Assembly (NCBI GenBank): GCA_013824045.1
Contig: PNND01000118.1
Coordinates: 1 to 9,110 of the forward strand
Direction: 5' to 3'
DNA: 9,110 nt
From: Rhodobacter sp.
GTDB taxonomy: Bacteria > Pseudomonadota > Alphaproteobacteria > Rhodobacterales > Rhodobacteraceae
This document shows, piece after piece, positions 1 through 6,626 of the stretch (positions are counted from its first letter, which is position 1; each line of letters opens with the position of its first letter). Both the position numbers and the translations under genes were made by a program. The notes under the pieces are model-generated. The model was given only the letters and a program-made list of their open reading frames with translations, was not told the DNA's origin and searched no databases.

Positions 1-472
1 TGCCGCAGGCGCCTCCTGCGAAGGCGAGATCGGCTTCGTCGGCTATGCCCAAGGCGCGGCCTCCGAAGGCACCGATCCCGATCAGGCCGCCCGCTTCGCC
101 AAAGAGACAGGCGTCGATGCCATGGCCATCTCCGTGGGCAACGTCCACCTGCAACAGACCCCCGGCACCGGCCTAGACCTCACCCGCCTCGACGCGATCC
201 AAAAGCTCACCAACACCCCCCTCGTCATCCACGGCGGCTCCGGCGTCCCGCCCGCCCAGCGCGCCGATCTCGCCGCCCGCACCCATATCTGCAAGTTCAA
301 CATAGGCACCGAACTGCGGCAGGTCTTCGGCCAATCCCTCCGCGCCACGCTCAAAGCCCACCCCGACCGGTTTGACCGGATCGAGATCCTGCGCGAAACC
401 GAGGCCCCCCTGACCGCCGCCGCCCGCGCCGTGATCCGCAGCATGGGCGCCGCAAGCCGCGCCACCCGCTAG
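1..472 (+). CDS. Class II (zinc-dependent) ketose-bisphosphate aldolase, C-terminal part, 5' end outside the window
   Basis: The open frame enters from the left edge (first full codon at position 2) and ends at TAG 470-472, giving about 156 residues. Visible family features, in order, are a short acidic stretch (CEGEIGFVG), TDPDQAARFAKETGVDAMAIS, GNVHL, PLVIHGGSGVP and FNIGTELR. In class II aldolases the His of GNVH and the His of HGGSG are zinc ligands, and the GGSG and NIGTE loops bind the substrate phosphates. These enzymes reversibly cleave fructose- or tagatose-1,6-bisphosphate to DHAP and an aldehyde in the cytoplasm. The catalytic Asp and first zinc His lie upstream, outside the window. 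After GNVH the sequence is LQQTPG rather than the usual G-x-Y, so substrate preference (fructose, tagatose or another sugar phosphate) cannot be told. The 3' end meets the convergent sigma-factor gene directly, with their stop codons overlapping. Confidence 0.9.
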   Translation, partial: AAGASCEGEIGFVGYAQGAASEGTDPDQAARFAKETGVDAMAISVGNVHLQQTPGTGLDLTRLDAIQKLTNTPLVIHGGSGVPPAQRADLAARTHICKFNIGTELRQVFGQSLRATLKAHPDRFDRIEILRETEAPLTAAARAVIRSMGAASRATR

Positions 473-1692
473 GCCAGCCCGAACACCCGCCCCAGATGCG
501 CGCGCACCGCAGCATCCGGCGTCACCTCCAGCGCCCGCCGCGCCACCGCCGCCGCCCCCACCCGGTCACCCAAATCCAAAAGGCAATGCGCCCGCACCAC
601 CAGCGCCGCCTGATACCCCTCACGCGCCGCCACAGGCAGCCCGTCCAGCAGCGCCAGCGCCCCCGCCACATCCCCCGCCTCGCGCCGGATCGCGGCATGG
701 GCCACCGCACCCCCGACCGTGGGATGAAACCGCGCCAGCATCCCGTAAAGCGCCTCCAGCGCCGCGATGTTCACCCGCCCCGTGATCCCCCGCTGCGCAT
801 GCACCGACTGGATCGCCGCCTCGCATTGAAACCGCCCGAACCGCCCTGCCCGCGCGGCGGCCACCAGCAACCCTTCCGCCTCGACGATCATATCCCGATC
901 CCACAGCGCGGGGTCCTGATCCGACAGCGCCACGAACCGCCCCGCACCATCCCGCCGCGCCCGCCGCCGTGCATGGGCATGCAGCATCAGCGCCAGCACC
1001 CCCTTCACCTCCGGCTCCTCGGGCATCAACCCCAGCAGCACCCGCGCCAGATGGATCGCCTCCTCCGGCAGGCCCGCATCCGCCGCAGGCCCCGCCTCCC
1101 ACCCTGTCCCGAAGGCGGCATAGATGGCTTCCAGCACATCCGCCAACCGCTCTGGCACAACCTCCGCTTCCGGCACCGCAAAGCGCAATCCTGTCTCACG
1201 GATGCGCGCCTTGGCCCGCACCAGCCGCTGCCCCATCGTCGCCGCAGGCACCAGAAAAGCCGCCGCGATCCGCGCCGCATCCAACCCCAGCACAGTTTGC
1301 AGCATTAACGGCGCCCGCGCACCCGCATCAATCGCCGGATGAGCGCAGACGAACATCAGCGCCAGCCGCTCATCTCCGAAGGCAGGTGCCTGCGCCGCGC
1401 GCTCCTCCGTCACCCGGATCACATCCGCTACCGCCACCGCCCGCACCCGGTCATGCCGATAGACATTCGCCAACCCGTTGCGCGCCGCCGTCACCAGCCA
1501 GCCCTCCGGATTGTCCGGCACCCCCTGCCGCGGCCAGACCTCCAGCGCCCGCGCAAAGGCTTCCGCCAAGGCCTCCTCGGCCAGGCTCACATCGCGCGTC
1601 CGCGCCGCAAGAATGGCCAGCAATCGCCCATAGGATAACCGCGCCGCCCGCGCGGCGGCTTCCCCCGCAGCATCGGACAGCGCAGCCGCCAC
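469..1692 (-). CDS. ECF-type RNA polymerase sigma factor with long C-terminal helical (TPR-like) extension, ECF42-like
   Basis: This is a 407-residue protein if started at GTG 1692. Sigma region 2 lies at about residues 19-90 (LAEEALAEAFARALEVWP, GVPDNPEGWLVTAARN) and region 4 at about 107-170 (LMLQTVLGLDAARIAAAFLV, QRLVRAKARIRETG). The remaining ~230 residues form an Ala/Leu-rich helical extension with the family blocks LALMLHAHARRRAR, LSDQDPALWDRDMI and AAIQSVHAQ. Ordinary ECF factors are under 200 residues. This extended type, encoded beside DGPF proteins, matches the ECF42 group, in which the C-terminal extension is thought to take the place of an anti-sigma factor. The usual NRAVA motif reads GGAVA (residues 327-331) here. 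Start choice: a longer frame to ATG 1761 would lie deep inside the upstream gene. GTG 1692 has GGGG 7 nt before it and begins 2 nt after the upstream stop. TTG 1698 (TTGA overlap) is the alternative. Both imply translational coupling. The promoter class it recognises is inferred only. Confidence 0.88.
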   Translation of the reverse strand: MAAALSDAAGEAAARAARLSYGRLLAILAARTRDVSLAEEALAEAFARALEVWPRQGVPDNPEGWLVTAARNGLANVYRHDRVRAVAVADVIRVTEERAAQAPAFGDERLALMFVCAHPAIDAGARAPLMLQTVLGLDAARIAAAFLVPAATMGQRLVRAKARIRETGLRFAVPEAEVVPERLADVLEAIYAAFGTGWEAGPAADAGLPEEAIHLARVLLGLMPEEPEVKGVLALMLHAHARRRARRDGAGRFVALSDQDPALWDRDMIVEAEGLLVAAARAGRFGRFQCEAAIQSVHAQRGITGRVNIAALEALYGMLARFHPTVGGAVAHAAIRREAGDVAGALALLDGLPVAAREGYQAALVVRAHCLLDLGDRVGAAAVARRALEVTPDAAVRAHLGRVFGLA

Positions 1693-1694
1693 TC

Positions 1695-2063
1695 TCAAAC
1701 CCCGGGCGGTGCCATTGGCGGCAACACAGGCCGCACCTCCACCGATCCGGTCACCGCACAAGGTGCCCGCGCTGCCCAGTCCAGCGCGCTGTCCAGATCA
1801 GGCACCTCGATCACGAAATACCCGCCCAACTGCTCCTTGGTGTCGGCAAAGGGCCCGTCCTGTACATGGCGCTTGCCATCCACGACCCGAACGGTCGTGG
1901 CAAGCATCGGCCCCTGCAACCCGTCCCCCTTCACGATCACCCCCGCCGCCGCCATCGCGCCGATAAAGGCGTTCCAGCCGCCCCAGTAATCGGCCGTCTC
2001 CACCGGATCGGTCCGCCGCGCGAACTCCGCCTCGGTCTCGTTCAACATCAGCATGTATTGCAT
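1695..2063 (-). CDS. YCII/DGPF-domain protein
   Basis: A 122-residue small protein of the YCII-related (DGPF) family, which has a ferredoxin-like alpha-beta fold. It starts MQYMLMLNE, a typical opening beta strand, and carries the signature HVQDGPFADTKEQLGGYFVIEV at about residues 67-87 (DGPF at 69-72), then DLDSALDWAARAP. The length fits the family. The biochemical role of DGPF proteins is unknown. They are repeatedly found next to, or fused with, ECF42-type sigma factors, as here, and may be targets or partners of that regulator. Start choice: an in-frame ATG at 2075 also exists, but GGAGAG at 2073-2068 is a good ribosome site for ATG 2063 and overlaps the earlier ATG, so 2063 is preferred. 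The gene starts 15 nt after the membrane-protein gene and ends 2 nt before the sigma GTG, so it is the middle gene of an operon. Confidence 0.92.
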   Translation of the reverse strand: MQYMLMLNETEAEFARRTDPVETADYWGGWNAFIGAMAAAGVIVKGDGLQGPMLATTVRVVDGKRHVQDGPFADTKEQLGGYFVIEVPDLDSALDWAARAPCAVTGSVEVRPVLPPMAPPGV

Positions 2064-2078
2064 GGTTCTCTCCATTCT

Positions 2079-2528
2079 TCAGCGCAGCATGGCACGCTTG
2101 CGCGCGAAAAGGGACAGGGCAAACAACGCCACCGCGATCAGCACCACGGTGGTGATGATCACCAACTGCTCCGGAATCCCGGCAAACACCCCATAGGCCA
2201 GATCACCCGCGAAGAGGGCGACATAGCCCCCCAGCGACAGCGCAAAGACCGGCACCGCCACCGCACGCCGCAACAGCAGCAGCACCGAACCCACCGCCCC
2301 GCCGATCACCCCCACCGCAAACACCGCCGTCATCCACCCCGGCAGCGCCAGATAGATTTCCGCCTGCTCCGCCGTCATCCCCGCCGCCATCAGGCTCTCG
2401 CCCGTCTGCCGCAAAGATCCCGCGAACTGCCACAGCCCGAACAGGTTCCACCCCAGACCCGCCACTGCCGCCCCCGGCAGCCACACTGCCGCCCGGCCCC
2501 GCATCCCTGTCTCCAGTTTATCCATCAT
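2079..2528 (-). CDS. Small four-helix integral membrane protein, function unknown
   Basis: A 149-residue protein with four predicted membrane segments, at about residues 13-35, 62-86, 90-113 and 119-142. The C-terminus is basic (ARKRAMLR), suggesting that end is cytoplasmic. Recognisable blocks are GLGWNLFGLWQF and WMTAVFAVGVIGGAVGSVLLLLRR. The overall pattern resembles a widespread family of about 150-residue four-helix proteins sometimes labelled 'sugar transporter'. No transport motif supports that label, so I give no function. Start choice: AAGGAG at 2540-2535 lies 6 nt before ATG 2528 (MMDKLE). An earlier in-frame ATG at 2543 overlaps that ribosome site and is less likely. The open frame continues upstream to 2831, but that part lacks protein-like character and crosses the intergenic repeat. 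It is the first gene of the operon with the DGPF protein and sigma factor. A membrane partner for such a sigma factor could act in signalling, which is speculation. Confidence 0.82.
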   Translation of the reverse strand: MMDKLETGMRGRAAVWLPGAAVAGLGWNLFGLWQFAGSLRQTGESLMAAGMTAEQAEIYLALPGWMTAVFAVGVIGGAVGSVLLLLRRAVAVPVFALSLGGYVALFAGDLAYGVFAGIPEQLVIITTVVLIAVALFALSLFARKRAMLR

Positions 2529-2571
2529 GTCATTCTCCTTCATGCCGCCCCGGCACGCGCCGGACATGACC

Positions 2572-2600
2572 ATGACACCCGGCCCCCCGCGATTTCGACA
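2572..2600 (-). promoter_or_regulatory. Candidate ECF-type promoter of the membrane protein/DGPF/sigma operon
   Basis: On the minus strand TGTCGA (2600-2595) is followed after a 17-nt spacer by TGTCAT (2577-2572), 43 nt before the ATG at 2528. From memory, TGTCGA is the -35 motif described for ECF42 sigma factors. The -10 element is less certain. The position suits self-activation of the operon by its own sigma factor. A weak dyad (CGCGA 2588-2592 with TCGCG 2603-2607) straddles the -35 hexamer. A chance match in GC-rich DNA is possible. Confidence 0.38.
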
Positions 2601-2689
2601 GGTCGCGCAAAAAAACCTTCCACCACCGGGCGCTGAATCCCAACAAGGGCCGGGCAGCATGGTCTGCCCCACAAAAACAAACCGTTTCC

Positions 2690-2708
2690 CATTCACGATG
2701 CGTGAATG
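2690..2708. repeat. Perfect 8-bp inverted repeat with 3-nt spacer, operator-like
   Basis: CATTCACG-ATG-CGTGAATG is a perfect dyad, 19 nt in total. It lies about 160 nt from both divergent start codons (2528 and 2871). No T-run follows on either strand, so it does not look like a terminator. Arm length and spacing fit the binding site of a dimeric helix-turn-helix regulator. Which regulator binds is unknown, and no candidate regulator gene lies alongside. Confidence 0.55.
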
Positions 2709-2748
2709 AACGGCTTCGCCAAGTGTGCGACGCAAAAAGGCCACAACC

Positions 2749-2778
2749 TTGAGTTGGATTGCGCGGGTGCAATATCCT
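2749..2778 (+). promoter_or_regulatory. Possible sigma-70 promoter for the hybrid kinase gene
   Basis: TTGAGT (2749-2754) and TATCCT (2773-2778) are separated by 18 nt and match four of six consensus bases each. They lie about 92 nt before ATG 2871. A small dyad, ATTGC-N6-GCAAT (2758-2773), sits in the spacer and reaches the -10 element. The call rests on motif similarity only. Confidence 0.3.
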
Positions 2779-2870
2779 TTTCGCGCGATGATGTTATTAC
2801 AAGTTAACCAGCTTCTCACATCCGCCATCACGCGCGGGCCAACATAACATACAAGGTTAGAGGTTCAGGA

Positions 2871-5800
2871 ATGACGGCGACTTGGCAGAGGAGGCCACAG
2901 GACAGCGCGCCGCCCGCCAATTTCAAGTCGTTCCTCGCGCCCACCCTTGGCCGGTTCCGGCAACCGGCAGCGCGCCTGCTCGCCACCCTGACTGCCACGC
3001 TTCTCCTTGTCCTGCCCGCCCTCGCCCCGGCCTCGGCGCAGGAACCTGAAACCCTTACAATCGTCTTTCCTGAACCCCTGCCGCCATATGCGATCCTTGA
3101 TCCAAACGGCGGCGTTACGGGCATCCGGGCCGATCTCTGGGCGGAATGGTCAAAGGTCACCGGCATCCCCGTCACCCTGCGCCAAGGCGCTTGGGCAGAC
3201 CTGCGCCAGAACACCACCATAGGGACCGCCGATGTGATCGACATGGCGCTCATGGCGCCCGACCGCACCGATTGGCTCGCCTTCAGCCCCGCCTATCTGA
3301 ACCTGTCCTACGCCGTGTTCCAACCCGTCGGCGACCGCGCCGAAGCACCCGCGATCGCAGCGCTCTCCGATGTCGCCGACCAGATCATCGGCACCCGCGT
3401 CGACAGCCCCTGCGCCAGAACGCTGGTCACCAACGGCGCACAGGTGCGCAGCTTCTCCTCCGCTGCTGCCATGACAGAGGCCGCACGCAGCGGAACGCTC
3501 AGCCTGTTCTGCATGCCCATCCCCTTGGGGAACACCCTCTTCGCCCGCGCCGGCCTGCAAAGCAGCTACACCCACAGCGCCCCCATTCTCGACATTTCCG
3601 CCCACTGGGCCGTGGCCGATGGCAATCCGGCCCTCTTCGCCACCATTCTTGACGGCTTCTCCCGCATACCCCCCGACAGCATCCGCGCGATCGAAGATCA
3701 CTGGATGGGGGGCCGCGATTTCACCTTCCTCGGTCTGGGCGCTGACCAGCTGCCGCTGTTTCTGGGGGGCCTGATCCTCGCCATCACCGTGGCGCTGGGC
3801 ACCTCGGTCTTCCTGCGCCGCCGCCTTGACCGCGCCCTCGCCACGCGCGCCGAAATGGCCGATGCCCTGCGCCGCCGCCTGAACGAACAGGATTGCCTCA
3901 ACCGCGTCGCACTGGCCACCGAAGACATGGCCCGCCCGCTGCCAGATATCCTCGCCGATCTGGCCGATGCACTGGCCACCGGTATCGGCACCCATGGCCG
4001 GACCCGCTTTCGCCTGCGCCTCTTCGACGCCCTGCATGACGATTTCCCCACCGGCCTTGCGCCCGACCGTCTCCCGATCTTTTCCCTTCCGCTGATCGTC
4101 GATGGCCGCGCGCAGGGTGAAATCGCCGCTCTCCACGTGACGCGGGGTGCGGCACAGCCCCTCTCGCCCGATGACCAGTCGCTGCTCACCCGCGCTGCCG
4201 CCCGCGTCACTGCCCGCGCCGAAGCCGCCCGCGCCACCGCGCGCCTTGCGAAAAGCGAAGAACGCTTCCGCCGCACCTTCCACCATTCCGCGCAGGCCAC
4301 CGCCGTCATCCGCAAGGGCCGCTTCGCCGAGGCGAACGCCGCCGCCCTCGCCCTTCTGGGCTATCCCGAAGGGACCAGCTTCGTAGGCCTCACCCCCGAA
4401 GACGTCTCTCCCGAACGCCAACCCGATGGCGAGTTGTCCGTCGAAAAGGCCGCCCGTCTGACCCGCGCCGTCCTGCAGAACGGCACCCTCAAATTCGATT
4501 GGGAACATCTCCGCGCCGATGGCACCCCCATCCTGTTCGAGGTGCTGCTCTCCGCCGTCTCCGATGGCGACCAGATGGAAATCTACACCCTGTGGAACGA
4601 CATCTCCGTCAAGCGCCGCGCCGAAGCCGCCCTCGCCGCGCATCAGCGCACGCTCGAGGCACAGGTCGCCCTGCGCACCGAGGAACTCTCCCGCCTGAAC
4701 GAAGAGCTTGTCACCCTCTTCGCCACCGCGGCCAGCGGCATCGCCCTGCTGCATGATGATCTGATCCGCAGTTGCAACCCCTCCCTCTCGCAGCTCCTCC
4801 TCACCCCACAGGAACAGCTTATCGGCAGCCCCCTCGCCCAGATCTTCCGGGATGAGGCGGAATGGACCGATTTCCGCGATCAGGCCCATGCCGAAATGGC
4901 AAAGGGCGGCATCTTCAGCCTCAACAGCGAAATTCGCCGGGGCGATGGCAGCACCCTCTGGGTCGCCATCCGCGCCAATGCGATCGATCCGCGCAATCCC
5001 GATGCCGGGGCCGTGCTGGTGATCGACGATATCTCGAACGCCTATCTCGCCAGCCGCCAGCTTGCCGCCGCCCGCGACATGGCCGAACAGGCAGCACAGC
5101 TCAAATCCGAATTCCTCGCGCATATGAGCCATGAACTCCGCTCGCCCATCAACGCGGTCTTGGGCTTTACCGAGCTTCTGATGGGCACCCCGCTGGTCGA
5201 TCATCAGCTCGATTATCTGCGCAAAGTGCAGGCTTCGGGCCGCCACCTCCTGATGATCGTGAACGACGTCCTCGACCTGTCCAAGGTCGAGGCGGGCAAG
5301 TTGCATATCGAACAGACCGAATTCCGGCTGGGCGCCGTGGTCAAGGCCGCGATCGACACCATCGCCGCGCCCTGCGCCGAAAAGGGCATCGAGCTTATCG
5401 TTCAGACCGATCCCGCCCTTCCCCGCCAATTCATCGGCGATCCGCTGCGGATCACGCAGATCCTGATGAACCTGCTCACCAACGCGCTGAAATTCACAAA
5501 GGCAGGTGCCATCACCCTCACCGTCCACCCCCTGCCACAGGGCGGGCTGCACTTCGCCATCACCGATACCGGCATCGGCATCGCGCCCGATCACATCGGC
5601 CGCCTCTTCGAACGTTTCTCGCAGGCCGAGGACTCCACCGCCCGCCTCTATGGCGGCAGTGGCCTAGGCCTTGCCATCTGCCGCCAGCTTGCCGATCTCA
5701 TGCAGGGCGAGGTGGGCGTCCACAGCACGCCCGGCGAAGGCAGCACCTTCTGGGTCAACCTCCCCCTCGCAGCGATCCCCGATGCCGCGCGCGCCATCAC

Positions 5801-6626
5801 GGCCCCACTGGCAGCCCGCAGCCTCTTGGTGATCGACGATGTCCCCGCCGCGGCCGAGGCCATCGCCACCCATCTGCGCGCCGCCGGGGCCACCGTCACC
5901 TGCGCCCCCCGCACGCCTGACATCGGAACCGACCGCTTCGACGCCATCCTGATCGACAGCCGGATGCCGGAAACCGACGGCTTCGCCATCGCGCAGACCT
6001 TGCGCGACCGCCACGGCCCCGCCACCCCGCCGCTCCTTCTCTTGGCACATAAGGGCGGGCAGGACATCGTCGAACAGGCCCATGCCGAAGGCTTCCGCGA
6101 TCTGGTGATGAAACCGGCCGAACCCGATCTGCTCATTGCCCGCCTGATCGCGCTCTTCCAATCCCCCGGCACGGGCCTGCCCGCGCCCATCCCCCAGCAC
6201 ACCCCCCGCGCCGCCCCCGCCCATAGCGGCCGCCGCGCCCTCGTGGTGGATGACAACCCGCTCAACCTTGAACTGACCGCCGCCTTGCTGGCCAATCAGG
6301 GCCTGACCACCGCCACCGCCACCAACGGGGCCGAGGCGCTTCAGGCTCTGCTGGATCAGGATTTCGATCTGATCCTGATCGACAGCCAGATGCCCGTCAT
6401 GGACGGCATCGAAGCCACACGCCGCATCCGCGCCCTGCCCACGGCCAAAGCCACTGTGCCGATCATCGGCCTCACCGGGAATGCGCGGGAAACGGAACGC
6501 GAAGTGGCGCTGGATGCGGGCATGTCGGAATACATCGTCAAACCGATGTCGCCCGCCACGCTGCGCGCCCTGCTCACCCGCCATCTGGGCGGTGACAAGG
6601 CCCCCACAGCCAACGCCGCGAATTAG
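2871..6626 (+). CDS. Hybrid sensor histidine kinase with periplasmic Venus-flytrap (SBP_bac_3-like) sensor, GAF-like/PAS-PAS region and two receiver domains
   Basis: A 1251-residue inner-membrane kinase. A signal sequence with a long (about 35-residue) n-region runs to about residue 57 (core LLATLTATLLLVLPAL, then ASAQ). A periplasmic solute-binding-like domain at about 60-290 carries PPYAILDPNGGVTGI, DLWAEWSKVTGIPV and LMAPDRTDWLAFSPAYL, and Cys181 and Cys214 could form a disulfide. One membrane helix spans about 294-315. Then come a GAF-like region (about 335-450), PAS1 (about 461-578), a coiled coil (about 579-612) and PAS2 (about 613-725). The HisKA box SHELRSP has phospho-acceptor His754. 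The HATPase boxes are Asn871, DTGIG 899-903 and GGSGLGL 928-934. REC1 spans 984-1097 (Asp989/990, Asp1029, Lys1081), with Ala1059 where Thr/Ser is expected. REC2 spans 1122-1239 and is complete (Asp1127/1128, Asp1171, Thr1202, Lys1224). There is no HPt domain, so phosphate must pass to a separate protein. The ligand is unknown. GAGG 7 nt before ATG 2871 supports the start. The stop overlaps the convergent SDR gene. Confidence 0.95.
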   Translation: MTATWQRRPQDSAPPANFKSFLAPTLGRFRQPAARLLATLTATLLLVLPALAPASAQEPETLTIVFPEPLPPYAILDPNGGVTGIRADLWAEWSKVTGIPVTLRQGAWADLRQNTTIGTADVIDMALMAPDRTDWLAFSPAYLNLSYAVFQPVGDRAEAPAIAALSDVADQIIGTRVDSPCARTLVTNGAQVRSFSSAAAMTEAARSGTLSLFCMPIPLGNTLFARAGLQSSYTHSAPILDISAHWAVADGNPALFATILDGFSRIPPDSIRAIEDHWMGGRDFTFLGLGADQLPLFLGGLILAITVALGTSVFLRRRLDRALATRAEMADALRRRLNEQDCLNRVALATEDMARPLPDILADLADALATGIGTHGRTRFRLRLFDALHDDFPTGLAPDRLPIFSLPLIVDGRAQGEIAALHVTRGAAQPLSPDDQSLLTRAAARVTARAEAARATARLAKSEERFRRTFHHSAQATAVIRKGRFAEANAAALALLGYPEGTSFVGLTPEDVSPERQPDGELSVEKAARLTRAVLQNGTLKFDWEHLRADGTPILFEVLLSAVSDGDQMEIYTLWNDISVKRRAEAALAAHQRTLEAQVALRTEELSRLNEELVTLFATAASGIALLHDDLIRSCNPSLSQLLLTPQEQLIGSPLAQIFRDEAEWTDFRDQAHAEMAKGGIFSLNSEIRRGDGSTLWVAIRANAIDPRNPDAGAVLVIDDISNAYLASRQLAAARDMAEQAAQLKSEFLAHMSHELRSPINAVLGFTELLMGTPLVDHQLDYLRKVQASGRHLLMIVNDVLDLSKVEAGKLHIEQTEFRLGAVVKAAIDTIAAPCAEKGIELIVQTDPALPRQFIGDPLRITQILMNLLTNALKFTKAGAITLTVHPLPQGGLHFAITDTGIGIAPDHIGRLFERFSQAEDSTARLYGGSGLGLAICRQLADLMQGEVGVHSTPGEGSTFWVNLPLAAIPDAARAITAPLAARSLLVIDDVPAAAEAIATHLRAAGATVTCAPRTPDIGTDRFDAILIDSRMPETDGFAIAQTLRDRHGPATPPLLLLAHKGGQDIVEQAHAEGFRDLVMKPAEPDLLIARLIALFQSPGTGLPAPIPQHTPRAAPAHSGRRALVVDDNPLNLELTAALLANQGLTTATATNGAEALQALLDQDFDLILIDSQMPVMDGIEATRRIRALPTAKATVPIIGLTGNARETEREVALDAGMSEYIVKPMSPATLRALLTRHLGGDKAPTANAAN

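Larger units (their letters stand above)
2529..2870. other. Divergent intergenic control region between the sigma operon and the sensor kinase
   Basis: This 342-nt stretch is noticeably richer in A+T in its kinase-proximal half (about 2670-2870) than the genes around it. It contains the candidate ECF promoter, the 8-3-8 inverted repeat at 2690-2708, a possible sigma-70 promoter for the kinase, and a weak hairpin (GGGCAG 2652-2657 with CTGCCC 2664-2669). Open frames cross it on both strands, but none has a ribosome site plus family-like sequence, so I call no gene here. Confidence 0.75.

Noticed and set aside
969..2636. 555-codon plus-strand open frame across the sigma/DGPF/membrane-protein operon
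   Set aside because: Its product is extremely Pro/Arg/His-rich, typical of the reverse frame of GC-rich genes. The minus-strand genes have clear domains and ribosome sites.
2652..2669. GGGCAG/CTGCCC hairpin with 6-nt loop as a terminator
   Set aside because: The 6-bp stem has no T-run on either strand and no gene ends nearby, so it is probably chance in GC-rich DNA.
2529..2831. N-terminal extension of the four-helix membrane protein up to ATG 2831
   Set aside because: AAGGAG 6 nt before ATG 2528 defines the start. The extension crosses the inverted repeat and putative promoter and shows no conserved-looking sequence.
3150..5594. 814-codon open frame antisense to the kinase gene
   Set aside because: It is a GC-driven shadow of the kinase codons. 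Its translation is Gly/Asp/Glu-rich without any domain, and the plus-strand kinase motifs are unambiguous.
5661..5673. 10-bp palindrome GGCCTAGGCC inside the kinase gene, with a near copy at 8333-8341
   Set aside because: It encodes part of the conserved GSGLGLA motif with ordinary codons. Two short similar palindromes are not evidence of a repeat family.
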